Origin: Pseudopyrenochaeta lycopersici
Lineage: Eukaryota > Ascomycota > Dothideomycetes > Pleosporales > Pseudopyrenochaetaceae
Assembly: GCA_003313425.1 (NCBI GenBank)
Contig: NHZP01000007.1
Location: 620,001-684,000, forward strand
Direction: 5' to 3'
Length of the DNA: 64,000 nt
Positions 1-12,000 of this stretch are shown piece after piece. The notes under the pieces are model-generated. The model was not told where the DNA came from. It saw only the letters and a list, made by a program, of their open reading frames with translations, and ran no database searches. The first letter of the stretch is position 1; the number at the start of each line of letters is the position of its first letter. The position numbers were made by a program, and so were the translations under genes.

Positions 1-748
1 TTGCTGTGGGAATCGCTGGACAGCTATTGAGATATTGAGCAAAAGGTGGAATTATGGCAGTTTATTTCGTTGTCGATAATATGGGACCTGCGATGATTCA
101 CGTTCGTGGGGTAAGTGACATATGCTTCGGCATTGTTATGGTCACAGGAGGGTTTTGCATTTCCTGGAGTTCCTCGGTTCTTTGTACTTTGAAGGAAGAT
201 ACGTGAGGGCGACCGCTATGATATTGAAGAAGACCATGTTTATGCCTACCGTCCTTGCAACTATCTTGTTCCACCGTGATACCCGTTGTTGCCCACTGTC
301 CTATCAACAATTCTCAACAGTCCTGCAATGGAAGTCAACAATCTGCGACCTACATGCTCTTGTCTATTCGGGTACACCTTGCGAAGGATCAGCAGCAAGG
401 TACTCCATAGCCGCTCGATCGACATGGATCTCCTCAGGTACCTAACTCAGAGCAGAAACATTATTGGCCTGAAACACGAGTATGCCTTGGGGTATTTCGG
501 ACTGAAGAAGGCGGCGCATACGAAGAGCAAGGCTTGGGGCTGCGCAGCGGATTACGAGGCTGTGTTAGAACTCGGGGTCCGGCTTCAAAAGAACTTCAAA
601 AGAAGCCGAAAATATTCCTTCTCATAGTCCACCAATAATCCAATTATAGTCAAAATATTTCCTTTCCTGGGTAAGATTTTTTTTGGGAGACATCAAAATT
701 CTACATCTTTTTGTTTGCACGACTTGTTTTTTTTTTTCGCTATCTACA
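1..748. other. Intergenic region, no supported gene
   Basis: Two overlapping short plus-strand reading frames (122-445 and 286-627) lack recognisable domains, and I do not call them. The last 30 bases before the next start codon contain an 11-T run within a T-rich stretch, as is common in leaders of fungal genes. Nothing else stands out. Confidence 0.5.
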
Positions 749-1352
749 ATGCCGTCTTCACCAGCGAAACTCACGTACACGATTCGAAGTCTACAAGGGA
801 TTCTCGCGGCGGCAATAATTGGGCTCGCTGCTGCTTTGGTCTCTGATCAAGCGCCCAGCAGAAACGCTGCGCTACAATATGGTCTTGCCGTAGGGGCTAT
901 CTCCCTCATCGGTGCATTCGTCGGATTACTCGCGCTCTGGGCGCCAATACTGCAAGGCTTAATACTACTCATCGTCGATGTCGTGGTTCTCTGTCTCAAC
1001 CTGGCAGGTGGACTGGTACGTTCATTGCTCCCGTTCGCCCTTGTCCACTTTCAGACAAAAGTAACTGACCAGACAACAGCTCTTTGCGATAAAACTGGAA
1101 GGAGTAGATTGCCTTAATCAATCTTCATCTCACATGCTTGAGAAATTAATTCACATCTCGCTTCTCAACAGCGATTGCCCGAATGAGAAGCTGTACTACA
1201 AGTGCTTGTCCTGGGACGAGGGCGACGGCTTCCTGCAACGACGGTGTCGATGGGCTACTGCGGCTGCAGTAGTAATGTTCATCAGTTTCGTGATCGTGCT
1301 CGTGGGCATTCTGATTGAGTACCTCGGTGGGAAAGGAAGGGTGAGGCGCTGA
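749..1352 (+). CDS. MARVEL-like four-helix membrane protein
   Basis: Two exons, 749-1015 and 1080-1352, joined across a 64-nt GTACGT...CAG intron, give 179 aa. Hydropathy read by eye shows four hydrophobic segments: about residues 15-32 (SLQGILAAAIIGLAAAL), 43-62, 66-87, and a last one in exon 2 (AAAVVMFISFVIVLVGILIEYL) just before a basic tail. A cysteine-bearing loop lies between helices 3 and 4. This pattern and length match the small fungal MARVEL-domain proteins, which sit in the plasma membrane or vesicles and have no enzymatic role. The start at 749 is the first methionine after a T-rich leader and leads directly into helix 1. The family assignment rests on topology rather than a signature motif, so another tetraspan family is possible. 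Confidence 0.7.
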
Positions 1353-1483
1353 AAACCTCCGCCTGAGAAGAGCATATGGCGATGATGAGATGATGAGAAG
1401 ACGGAATGTCCGAAGGTTGCATACACAACTAGAAGTAATGTTTAGTATGGTACATAATAAGTAATGTATAATAATCAACACTG

Positions 1484-2448
1484 TCATAACTTTGCCTCTT
1501 TTCCACTACTCATCTTCTCCACCTCTTCTCTCAAGACTCTCCTCATTTCACCTGCTATCTTTGCACCCTCCTCATCATCCAGGTCATCGCGTTGCCCGCG
1601 GCCGAACATAGTCCAGCTCTTGTTCTTAATCTCTGGCATGGTGGCTGGTCGGGGTATGATGTGAAAATGTACATGTGGAACCACTTGAGCAGCTCGTGCA
1701 CCTGAAAGTTGGTTAGAAGAGTTCCAGATGGGTATTGGAACTCGGGGGCCAGAAGGAATGTGACGCAACAGGGTCTGAAGTAGCAGTCTTTGCCTGGAGA
1801 ACAATGGTCCTTGGAGAAAACTCGAAACTTTGAGGGCAGAAAAGCATTGCAGGGTAGCTCACCATTGTTTTGTACAATATTGTAATCCGTAACGCCTGTT
1901 ACTTTGGCTACTGTCCTCGCCAATATCGGTAACCAGAAGCCTGCAGCACCTGCTTAGCAAATGGAATTTCGTCAAGGCTCCCTCTAAGCCCTTTAATTTC
2001 TTATGTTGGGTATGAAACTTACCAATTTCTCGACTCTCAACGGCATTCAAGTCAGCTACTTTAACCTTATGGTTCCTGGCTGTAACAAGCAGATGACCTA
2101 ATATCCACACATTAACCCTTGTCACACCCAAATCATTCATATCGTTATCCACATCCACAGTCGATTTTCAAATGTCTGCAAGACTTCCATTTCTCCCGTC
2201 ACACAGAATGTTGACTTACCGCCTGTCATTGGCAGAATGTCCAGAAAAGCAACCACATCCTTACTCCTAAGTACCACAAACGAACTCGGACTCGTCTTCT
2301 CGCAATCTGCCTCCTCGTCACTCGGCACGCTCCGCCTCAGCGCTTCGTCCCTGCTACTCCATAACGGCGCCTCAGGACAAGGGAATGCAGCCGCAATGTT
2401 ACAAAACGGGCAAGCGTCAGGCGGGTAGTGCAGATCGATTTCGTTCAT
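1484..2448 (-). CDS. HIT (histidine triad) family nucleotide-binding hydrolase
   Basis: Four exons read on the minus strand: 2448-2220, 2097-2023, 1940-1863 and 1701-1484. All junctions are GT/AG and the joined frame is 199 aa. Near the N-terminus is a CPFC pair (residues 13-16), as in zinc-binding HIT proteins. The core segments follow in order: MTGGHLLV at the exon 1/2 joint, then a conserved helix, then a DYNIVQNNG strand before the last joint. The catalytic triad HVHFHIIPR lies near residue 137, matching HxHxHxx. HIT enzymes cleave nucleoside phosphoramidates or dinucleoside polyphosphates, with the central histidine as the nucleophile. The acidic 60-residue insert before MTGG and the lysine-rich tail are extra to the basic fold. 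The exact substrate cannot be told from sequence. Confidence 0.88.
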
Positions 2449-3456
2449 GATCCCGGCATTATTTTAAAGTCTCCAAAATGTTAATGGTGCGGGACTGCGC
2501 TGGCGATTGTGCGATTGGGTGATGGAGAGCTGGAGAATAAGCTCTGAGGTTGATATCAAGGTTGACCAAGAGGGCTAGCGTTGGGTCCGATGGCGACACG
2601 GATGAGCCGAGGTTGAATGTGACGGGTAGCGCGAAGGGCTGATCGCGACCGCGGCGCGGCGTGGCTTGTTTACGCATTCTACGCATCGCCTCGCGAAAAG
2701 CAAACAAATTGGCACGATACGCAGGTATGACGTACAGAAATATGTTCGGGCTAGCTGGTTGAACTTATGCTACGCGTCGAGCGTGATTCAAGGTGGAATT
2801 TGAATATGGTGAATGACATTGCCGTTATCATGAGAACGCTATGTTACGCTACGCTTGTATAAAATATCAGACAGGAAGACAAAATCACAGATTTGAAACA
2901 AGCTTTTCGAAAAGATGATCTGAAAAACTCTGCTCCATTGCGACGCTGACATAGCGCGCAACTTCTACTCATACACACTTCCCACCACTATTCCATGATC
3001 ATAACCCACAGATCCACTAAGGAATAGCTCCTCATATCACACCGTCATGGTATATCAATCGCTAATGCTGTGAGCGAGTATCCAGAGCCGCTATCAGAGA
3101 AATGAAGATAAGAGTGATCTGGGAAAAGGCAAGCATCCCTTATGCGCCCCCGTTTGATGAGATGACGCCTGTGACTCCGTTCCAAAACAAGACAAGAGAC
3201 CAAGAACACATATGGGAAAAGCCGTGAAGGGGTCAACTGTATCCCATGTATTAAACGCCGACCGAAAGATGGTATAGCCAAGATGCAAACACGAAGAGAG
3301 CTGGCTGGATGCAATGAATATGTTTGCTCCCGGCCTAAGGGACCGCTCCGACGACTCTGCCACTACAGACTGGCCTTGTCCAAGGCGAAGCAAGGAAGAA
3401 CAGCCTCGTGGACATCAAAGCCAGGACCGGAAGTGCCTAGTAACAGTGTAACAGTC
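2449..3456. other. Intergenic region between HIT and cyclin B genes
   Basis: It serves as the promoter of the minus-strand HIT gene (which starts at 2448) and the 3' flank of the minus-strand cyclin gene. Small open frames on both strands have no recognisable domain. Confidence 0.5.
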
Positions 3457-5151
3457 TCAATGCTTGCTTCGAGGCTTCGAGGTCTCCTCTTGGAGAGCAT
3501 TGCCAAATTCGGCAACGTAATCTTTCGACCACTTGCGGAGAACGATAGAGGCTAGAAAGCGTTAGTCAAGTATGCCCGGATGCAAAGTCATGGCACTAAC
3601 CTTTCAAAAACTTCTTGCTGGCATACTTCTTAAAGAAAGCCTCGTGAACGACAGGACCAGAGAGGTAGTCGATCATCAGATGCAGAACTGGCTGGATCTC
3701 TTCCTCGTTGTAACCTGCATAGTGTGACAGGGTGGCATCCTATTATTGTTAGCATGAATCAAATAAATGGGGCCAAAGAGGGCAAGCCTACCCATGGGCC
3801 ACGCTCTAGAACAAGACGAGCCATGTACATGGCAGCGGCGGCGACTTGGCTAGGAGGATGGACGAGGAAGCGGTGGTCTAAGCACCCAATCTCTAGGAGA
3901 TATTTGCCTAAAGTACGCGTCTGAATATCGTAGTTGTCGGCTTTCGATATTCGGCGGAGAAAGTTCATAGGGTTAGGGTAGCTCAGATCGTAGTTTAGAG
4001 CAGCAAGGACAAAGCGCTCTGCACTAAGAATCTCATCCTCAGTGAAGCCATCGTCGGCAACATGTCGGAAGTTCTGTACATGAGGTGAGAGAACCTCCTC
4101 GTACTTTGAGGCAATGAACATTGCGGTAACGCCAACCAGCTGGAGGCGATCCAACTGAACGATTTTGGCGGAGAGGAAGCGGTCAATAATGTTGACGGCG
4201 AGGAAGAGCGTCTCGGGAAGGAGGCGGAAGCGGGTATGAACCTCGAGTAACCAGTCGACAAGAATACCGCGCATCTTCCACTCGAGCTCATTCTGGCTGT
4301 CCATGTAGTCGGGGTTGGCCATGGTCGCAATCTCCAGCTCCTTTAGGTATTCAAAGATCTCGACGACATACTCTGAAACCATCAATGGATCATCAACATC
4401 CTCTCTGTCCAGGTCAGGAACCTGCTCGGCAGGCTCCTCCACGGGTTCCAAGGGTTCAGCCCGTGCTGGCTTCTTGTTGTTCTTGACCTGAACATCCTCA
4501 TCCTCATCCTCGACCTTCTCAACGACGACGTTCTCCTGGGGGTCAACATTCTCGGCCTCGTCTGGGTCCTCCTCCTTTAATGGCTTTGAGGTGGACGTGT
4601 TACGCTTCTTGGCCGGCTGGCCGGCGATGCCATTGCCGCTGGCTGGACGTTTCTTCAAATCAGAGGAACCGACATTCTTCTCCTTTTGCTCCAGAATCGA
4701 GCGCGTCGAGTTGACTCGCGATGGCTTCTGAATCTTGGTAGGCTGTGCGGCTTTTGACAACTGACCTTTGCTTGCTGCGGGCTTCTTGCCGTCCTTTGCG
4801 CCAGCACCCAAAGCGTCCACTTTGGTGACATTGCTCACATCGCCGAGTGCAGCACGCTTTCGACCCGTGACGCCGTTTGCTGCTAGAGTAGTAGTCGACT
4901 TCTTGGTCAGAATGGCTTTCTTGGGCACGTCGGCAGCAGACTCATGCGCGCCCAAGTTCGCGGCTTTCGCGCGTGTTAAGCGTGTCGTACCAGCATTTTC
5001 ATCGTTCTCGTTGGTGACAGCGCGCTGTCGGAGAGATCGAGCCTACACAGGCGTGTTAGAGTGCTGTTATGCAGTGAAGACGTGCCCGACTAGATAATTG
5101 GCAGACGGGACGAAAGCAAGGTGAGGGGCAGCGACGTACTGCTGGAGGCAT
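3457..5151 (-). CDS. G2/mitotic B-type cyclin
   Basis: Exons 5151-5140, 5042-3792, 3739-3601 and 3551-3457 join to a 498-aa protein. The first exon holds only ATG plus three codons (MPPA) before a GTACGT donor; the next exon then reads ARSLRQRAV..., a usual fungal cyclin B opening. A perfect destruction box RAALGDVSN (RxxLxxxxN, about residues 67-75) marks it for APC/C-driven degradation. After a lysine- and acid-rich linker comes the cyclin box from about residue 240, including MRGILVDWLLEVH, the MRAIL-type contact with Cdk1, and LVGVTAMFIASKYEE. The second cyclin fold runs through the last two exons. Role: activating partner of Cdk1 at mitosis, as for the nimE/Cdc13 family. The length is normal. 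Confidence 0.95.
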
Positions 5152-6046
5152 TGCAAGCAATAGTATGTATGCTGATCAAGGCTAGAAAGGTATCCAGGGG
5201 ATTTGAGTATGCTTTAGGGTATTATGGCGTATACAGGGCTTGTTTTGATGCACTGTTTTGGCACGTTAGCGTTGTTCGACTGGGCGTGTGATGACGAGCG
5301 TGTAAGGAGCGGACGCTGACAGCCCATGAGCATCGAAAGCTGTGCTTTTGGTGCAGGTAGCTGCTAGGCAGAACCGCGGTCGATGCTCGTGAGTATGGGC
5401 GAAGCAGACACGCTCTGTGAAAAGCGGCAGCGATGGTGATGTGAGGTGCGGGAGAGCGAGACGGACCCTTGGAGCACGGCGGATGTAGTGATGGAAGGGA
5501 CGGTGAGGAAGTCCAGCTCCAATGTGCGCAGGAGAGTGGGTGGAGAGGGCGAATGTGGTGGTGCACCAAGGTGTTGTTGATGGTGGGAGAAGAGCCGGAA
5601 GCAGTTTGTTATGGCAGGTCGCCAAGCTTTAGACGCCAACAGCGCGCGACCGTGAACTTGAACAAGGCTGGCGAGTGCACGACCCACCGTAAAGCGCGTA
5701 TGTAACTTACCTGCGGACACGCCAAACCCCAACGCGTATATGGTCTGATACCGTGATGCTAGGCGACTGGGAGATGCTGAGGTGAGTGAGGAGATCGTAC
5801 GGAAGGTGCAGAGCAGTGTAAGTAGCAAGAATTGATGTTTGGTAAGGGAGCGCAGCGCAGCCGGTACACGTTGCTGGGTCAGGTCGCGCTGCAAGGACAG
5901 ACCGTGCCGACCCACTTCGGGAAGCGCTAGCCAATTACGGCGAGCTTGAGAATTATTCGTGACCTCTTCAGCAACGACACACCATCGAGCAGCAGTCCAT
6001 TGCTCCCTAGTGAATCTCTTCTAACACCCGGGCTCATCAGGACAAG
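5152..6046. other. Divergent promoter/leader region between cyclin B and uL2m
   Basis: The two genes diverge from this 895-bp spacer. On the minus strand a strong splice donor (CAG then GTAAGT, donor G at 5710) suggests an intron in the cyclin leader. On the plus strand the last 100 bases lead into the uL2m start at 6047. Confidence 0.5.
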
Positions 6047-7224
6047 ATGCTGCAGCCGCGGATATGCCGTTTCCAGCCCTCACGCCTGGGGAAAGCACTC
6101 CTGTCTGCCCGTACTTATGCCCAAGCCCAGGCTATCGACCTCAAGCCCCCGCCCACATTGCAGCCCACAGTCGCCACGGATGGCGGCGTGTTGAAGCAAG
6201 AGGGCTCGCGAAAAGACAAATTTATCCCATTGCGAACCTACAAGCCCCGCACGCCTGGTCTGCGACATCTCAAGCGGCCTGTAAACGATCACTTGTGGAA
6301 GGGACGACCCTATCTTAAGCTCACCATTGCAAGGAAAGGCCAGCATTTAGGAGGAAGGAACAACACAGGCAGAGTCACTGTCAGACACAGGGGTGGTGGA
6401 CATAAGAGGAGAATACGAATTGTCGACTACAAGCGCTACCTGCCTGGCAAGCATGTGGTGGACAGGATAGAGTACGATCCGAATCGTAGCTCACATCTAG
6501 CTCTGATCACTCGTGTCGAGACTGGCGAGAAGTCGTACATTGTCGCTGCAGATGGTATGAGGGAGGGTGATGAGGTCGAAAGTTATAGGAGTGGTATACC
6601 TAAAGATTTGATCGCGAGTATGGGTGGAGCCATCGACCCTGGTATGCTCGCAGCGAAGACCGCAGCACGAGGCAATTGCCTGCCCATCCACATGGTGCCG
6701 CTTGGCTCGCAAGTTTTCAACGTCGGTTCCAAGTCGCAGGGTGGGGGCGTTTTCTGCCGCAGCGCTGGCACCTATGCTATCATTGTGAACAAGGAAGAGG
6801 TGGAGAAATCCAAAGGCAATGAAATTAAGCATGTTATCATTCGATTACAGAGTGGCGAGATTCGCAAAGTCAGCGCGGATGCATGCTGCACCATCGGTGT
6901 CGCTAGCAACCCTCAGTCACATTTCACATCTCTTGGAAAAGCAGGACGCTCGCGATGGTTAGGAAAGCGGCCCGAAGTTCGTGGCCTGGCGATGAACGCA
7001 GGTAAGCATTTAAATTGGGCGGCTACATGTTGAATAGAGGCTAACATTGCATAGCTGACCATCCCCACGGTGGTGGTCGAGGTAAATCGAAAGGCAACGT
7101 ACACCCGGTCAGCCCATGGGGCACTCCAGCCAAAGGAGGGTACAAGACGCGCTATAAGAGAAACAAACATATATTCCTCGTTCAGGATCGACCACGCAAC
7201 CAAGGCAAGCGCCGCTCGAAATAA
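6047..7224 (+). CDS. RML2: Mitochondrial large-subunit ribosomal protein uL2m
   Basis: Exons 6047-7001 and 7055-7224, split by a 53-nt GTAAGC...TAG intron, encode 374 aa. The N-terminus is arginine- and alanine-rich with few acids (a likely mitochondrial presequence), followed by the bacterial L2 core. Landmarks include [20 protein letters not shown] near residue 105 and the C-terminal [16 protein letters not shown] signature encoded just after the intron, which in ribosomes reaches the peptidyl-transferase centre. The end is a normal basic tail (QGKRRSK). The protein binds 23S-type rRNA and is essential for peptide-bond formation in the mitoribosome. The gene diverges from cyclin B. Confidence 0.95.
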
Positions 7225-8235
7225 GACATTGCGCGATACCCATGTTACTCATATTGTATTATACTCTTGCATGGCTACATGAGAGCATGTGGTCCTTATA
7301 CTTGTATCATACGCATGTGTCATGGTTGAATTCCAGTATTCGTCGCTGAACAAAAGAAACATTGGCCATAAGCAATGCATTGTCAAGAGATTCCCAGCAA
7401 GTAGCGATGTGTCAGACGTGTATCGAAGCTTATCTCGCCATGAACGATCATGAAAATATGCTCGCTGTTAGTGCAACGTGGAATGCGCTGACAAAGCGCT
7501 TGTCGCAAAATCAGCCCAAAACTGCTAGTGATGACACAAGACGGGCTACGAAGATCGGCCGCACAGCCTTCTATATTTGGCCAGAACGGTGGCCCCGCGT
7601 TAGTTTCATCGTACATCCCAGGAATAAAGGGACAAACAGGAAATGTAAGATGCTGCCTCTAGAGTGTAGGTACTGGATTCAGGTGCCGACTGTGAAGTTT
7701 TTGTATCCTGCCATTCGTCGAAAGTGGCCTGGTTGCCGAGCTGCTGAACCATCGGTGTTGGATTTCGACGGTAATCCCGATGGTCGGGGGTTCCGTCGTA
7801 ATTTGTCCAGAGGTCCAACGTAGTGCATGGAACACGCTCCAAGGCAAATGTCTGGTGGATAGCTTGCATAATGAAGACCCTCGCAAAAAGGCGCAGCTCC
7901 AGCGATGTGTTCTCCGTCATCCACTCACATGCTCATTTGGCCTCTTGCTTCACGCTCGTATTTTTCGTACTGAATCGTTGATGCCTATTCGTGCACGCTC
8001 GACCGAGCTCTTTGTTCGCGCAGATTAACTGGACCAGAGACCCTGGCTTACCTCTCAAAGCGACTCAAACTGGAGTACGCAACTGAAGTGTCAAAAGTGG
8101 CAGCCTGGCCTCCCCGAGGTTTCTAAAGGGTTCCCGAAATCCGCCTGAGCCGTGCTTACGCGGGGGTCTTTTAGTCTGTCCCAAGCCGGCATTCACACGT
8201 CCTCGAGCCTGAGGTCATCCACTGAATTCACGAAG
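7225..8235. other. Intergenic region, no supported gene
   Basis: A plus-strand frame at 7362-7823 and minus-strand frames opposite it look like chance open frames: no domain, and unusual cysteine and tryptophan scatter. The right part is presumably the promoter of the Zn2Cys6 gene. Confidence 0.5.
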
Positions 8236-11112
8236 ATGGTTCAAGCAGAGTCTGAGTCTCCAGACGACGGCTTTTTCAACGACCTGTCACAGCAAGGTCC
8301 CGACTCGAACACTACACATGGCCAAGACGCGCAAAACGATGGTGCGAATAAACCCAAGAGGATAGCTTGCGTTCTCTGTAGAAAGAGGAAGTTGCGATGT
8401 GACGGTTCTCGGCCTGCGTGTGCGACTTGTAAACGGTTATCGCACGATTGCACCTATGACGAGGTGCGCAAGAAGAGCGGGCCGAAGAGGGGCTATGTAA
8501 AGCTTCTTGAACAACGACTGCGTGAGTTGGCGCATAATGGCGCTTTTGTGACCCTTCTGACGTGCCCCTTCAGAACAAGTTGAGACGCTTTTAAAGAACC
8601 AGGACTCAACCGACACGAGCAAAGACGCAGCCCGCGAGGACACAACCTCTGCATATGTAGCGAACACGATACAGCAGGCGCTGCCGAACAAGGGCGACTA
8701 CTTAAATTCCTCGGACAGAATACAGGGAGCAATACAGGAGTCTCGGACACCGGGAGCAGACTCCTTCCAGACTGGAGGTGCAAATGGGAACAACGGCGAG
8801 CAAGAGTTCTCGTGGGAGATGATAGGCCTTGGCTTAGAGGAACCTCTGCCGCCTCAGGATGTCATGGATGATCTGTGAGAAGACCTGCACTCTCTTGGAT
8901 GTGGCGTTGCTAATTTGGCGAACAGCTATAACATCTATTTCACCAAGATACATTCATCACTCCCCCTCGTCCATAGACCACGCTTCCTCGCTGCATTAAA
9001 CTTGGCGCCTCACATGCGACCGCCAGTATGCCTACGCTATATCATGTGGACAATGGCCGCGTCGGTCACAGACAAGTACGAGGCCTTGCAAGAACACTTT
9101 TACCACCGAGCGAGGAAGTACGCTCAGATGGATGAGATGAAGGGCCACGGAGAATCGACCATCACCCTGGCGCACTGCCAGACATGGATTTTGATTTGCA
9201 CGTACGAATTCAAGCAAATGTATTTTCCCAGAGCATGGCTATCGGCGGGAAGGGCTGTTCGGCTTGGCCAGATGATGCAGCTTCATCGCTTGGATGGCGC
9301 TGGACTGGACGTCAAGCAATGTCTGCCCCCACCAAAAGATTGGACGGAGCGAGAAGAGCGCAGGAGAACTTTTTGGATGTCCTTTTGTGTCGATCGCTAC
9401 GCCAGCATCGGAACTGGTTGGCCTATGACCATCGATGAACGAGATGTAAGGAGTTAACAATACTGCCGAGTATTGGAGACACTAACCACTGTCTAGATCA
9501 TGACAAACCTCCCAGCAAGCGAAGATGCATTCGAGAAGAGCAAGCCGATGCCTACGGGGTCTTTAGACCAAGTCCTAAATCCTAACGGCACAACAAACCT
9601 GCAGGCATTTGGTAGCATCGTCTTGACTGCGGCAATGTTTGGCCGGAATCTTCTGCATCTCCACCGACCCGGGGCAGATGACAATGACGAAGATATCAAC
9701 GGCGGATTCTGGAATCGACATCGACAGATCGAGCAGATACTTCTCCAGACATCGTTGGGTATGCCTGACCAGTTGAGATTACCAGCTGGTTTGACAGATC
9801 CTAATGTTGTGTTTGCAAACATGTGTATTCATACATCAGCCATTTGCTTGCATCAAGCGGCGATTTTCAAAGCAGACAAGTACCGGTTACCAGCCAATGT
9901 CAGCAATGAAAGCAAGATTCGATGCGTGACGGCAGCGGCTGAGATTGCGTCTATTATGCGCATGATAAGCCATATGGATCTGAGCGCGGTAAGGCTATAT
10001 TTGATAAGTTTGCTAGGCAGGAACTGACACCTACAGATGAATCCATTCATATCATTTTGCGTCTACGTTGCAGCACGGGTTTTCGTTCAGTATCTGAAGA
10101 CACGGCCGAAAGACCAGCAGATGACTTCTTCATTACAGTTTTTGTTGCAAGCAATGCAAGCCCTGCGCCGAAAGAATCCATTGACCGAGTCCTTCTTGGT
10201 TCAACTAGACCTCGACCTGGAAAGCGCGGGCATTCTGGGTCTGGAACAGAAGCCGTACCTCCCACCAATAGCGAAGGTAAGTCGACCCCTGGAATCTTTG
10301 CAGAACCTTACCGATACCACCGGGGATCGTCATCATCATTTGGTTGATTATAGCGAGTAAGTGCAAGCTGATTCGTGCCTCTACAGGACGCGACTATTCC
10401 TGTCAATTCTGACAGTGTAAATTGCAGTCCCATCTTCGAAATTCGCGAGACACAAAATCCAAGAGCCCCCATCAACACCTTCGGCAACGGCGACGGAACG
10501 GCAGGTGGTCAGAACCCGAGATCGCAATTTTCATGCAACACGCCTGGTCCACCGTTCCACCTATCAAATGTCAATAGCCTCGATATGAATCCACAAGGCC
10601 CAGGCTTCTTATCCACTCAGATCTCTCCAAACGGAGGTCACTCGCAAGCTGGCTTTCCCTTTAATGATGGGAATGAGATGGATATATCGGGGGATGGGAG
10701 CGCCGATCGGCCGAGCCCAGCAACTATCAGCTCACAATCCAGGGGGGGTTCAACATCACATTCTTCTTACTCACCCGGCCAACAAAATGAACATCATCTG
10801 CCATACCGAGCATCTCCGAAGATACCACTTGGCCAAATGCATGGTGCTACTTCTGGTGCTGCCGCCGTCTTTCCAAACTTCTCGTCAAGCTCAGAAATCT
10901 TCACGAACACTTTCACCACGTCGGGAAGTATCAATGACGATTCTTTCCAGCAGAGTTTTATGGTGGGCAATGAATGGGAATATACTGCGATGAATACTGG
11001 CACCGGCCTGACACCAACGGCCGATAGCTCTTGGGATTCGATGCTGCAAAGCGTTACAATGGGCTGGGACTCAATGGGTCCTCCACGCGGCCACACGCCT
11101 GGAGCGAGATAG
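8236..11112 (+). CDS. Zn(II)2Cys6 fungal transcription factor with Fungal_trans domain
   Basis: Six exons (8236-8521, 8574-8874, 8926-9445, 9497-9988, 10037-10276, 10387-11112) join to 854 aa; all introns are GT/AG. The binuclear zinc cluster (first Cys near residue 45) has six cysteines spaced C-2-C-6-C-6-C-2-C-6-C, followed by the linker KKSGPKRGYVK and a short leucine-rich dimerisation segment that continues across the first joint (LEQRLQQVETLL). From exon 3 on comes the middle homology region, with IHPSLP-like IHSSLPLVHRPR and later RRRTFWMSFCVDRYAS. The C-terminal 240 residues are rich in S, G, N and P, as in activation domains. It is a nuclear DNA-binding regulator; its targets cannot be inferred. 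An in-frame upstream ATG at 8152 would add 28 residues. Confidence 0.92.
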
Positions 11113-12000
11113 GTCAGAGAGAATGTTAATCCTAGGCGATAACAGGGCGACGGATAGTTTGATTTAGGAGCTGGATACCCACTTTCGTTCTTTCTTTGGC
11201 TCCGGGACTCTTTCCCCGATCCAAATACGTCCTTGATGGATGGAGTTTTGTACGACTATTTCATAGGCTTTATCATGATGATGAGTCGGAGAGAACGTGA
11301 GGAATCACCTGCATAGGGAAGGTTTCCTGATGGAGTTACATACAGACTTACTAGTGTTTAGTAGTCCCACCACTCGTGTACAGTGTATTTTACGTCGTAT
11401 TGAACTATTTGAAATGCAGTGCACAATTCCAAAATATGTCTCTACATCTATAAGGCGAGAAGATACGTTCGGCGACATAAGATGATTAAAAGCAATTTAA
11501 TATGAAGACGCATCTATCGTATTGATTTGTTAGTGTAAACTCTATATTAGGCAGAGCCATGTGGTTTGAGGTTCTTTGGGATGTTGACAGCGTGGGAGCT
11601 CCAGATTCAAAAACTATATACCGAATCTTGAAATTCTGGGAAGCGGGACACAGGGACTTTGAATGCATGGCACAGCACTCAGGGTCTGGAATGTTTCCTG
11701 AGTGTACCTAATCGATTGTGGGGATCCGGGGTGGAGGTGGTTGAGCAGGGATGAGAGCGGTCAGAACGTCACACCTTCCATCTCTACAGCAACCAACCAG
11801 TAGCGACACACTACGTGCAAGCGGTCAACCACATCACCACCGCCATTCTGCAGCTCGAAGTCGTACAATATTCCCATCTCTCGCTCAAATAATATTCACC
11901 ATTCTTATAGATCTAATCAAGTCAGCCTTGCTTTCGCGTTCACGGTTACTTTTCGTGGCGTAAATAGAGCAGTAAACAGTCACACGAGCGTGCATTCCAG
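11113..12000. other. Intergenic region, no supported gene
   Basis: 3' flank of the Zn2Cys6 gene and promoter of the LIM gene. AT-rich between about 11280 and 11560. No recognisable coding sequence. Confidence 0.5.

Noticed and set aside
7362..7823. 153-codon plus frame after uL2m
   Set aside because: No recognisable domain, and three comparable antisense frames cover the same bases, as expected by chance.
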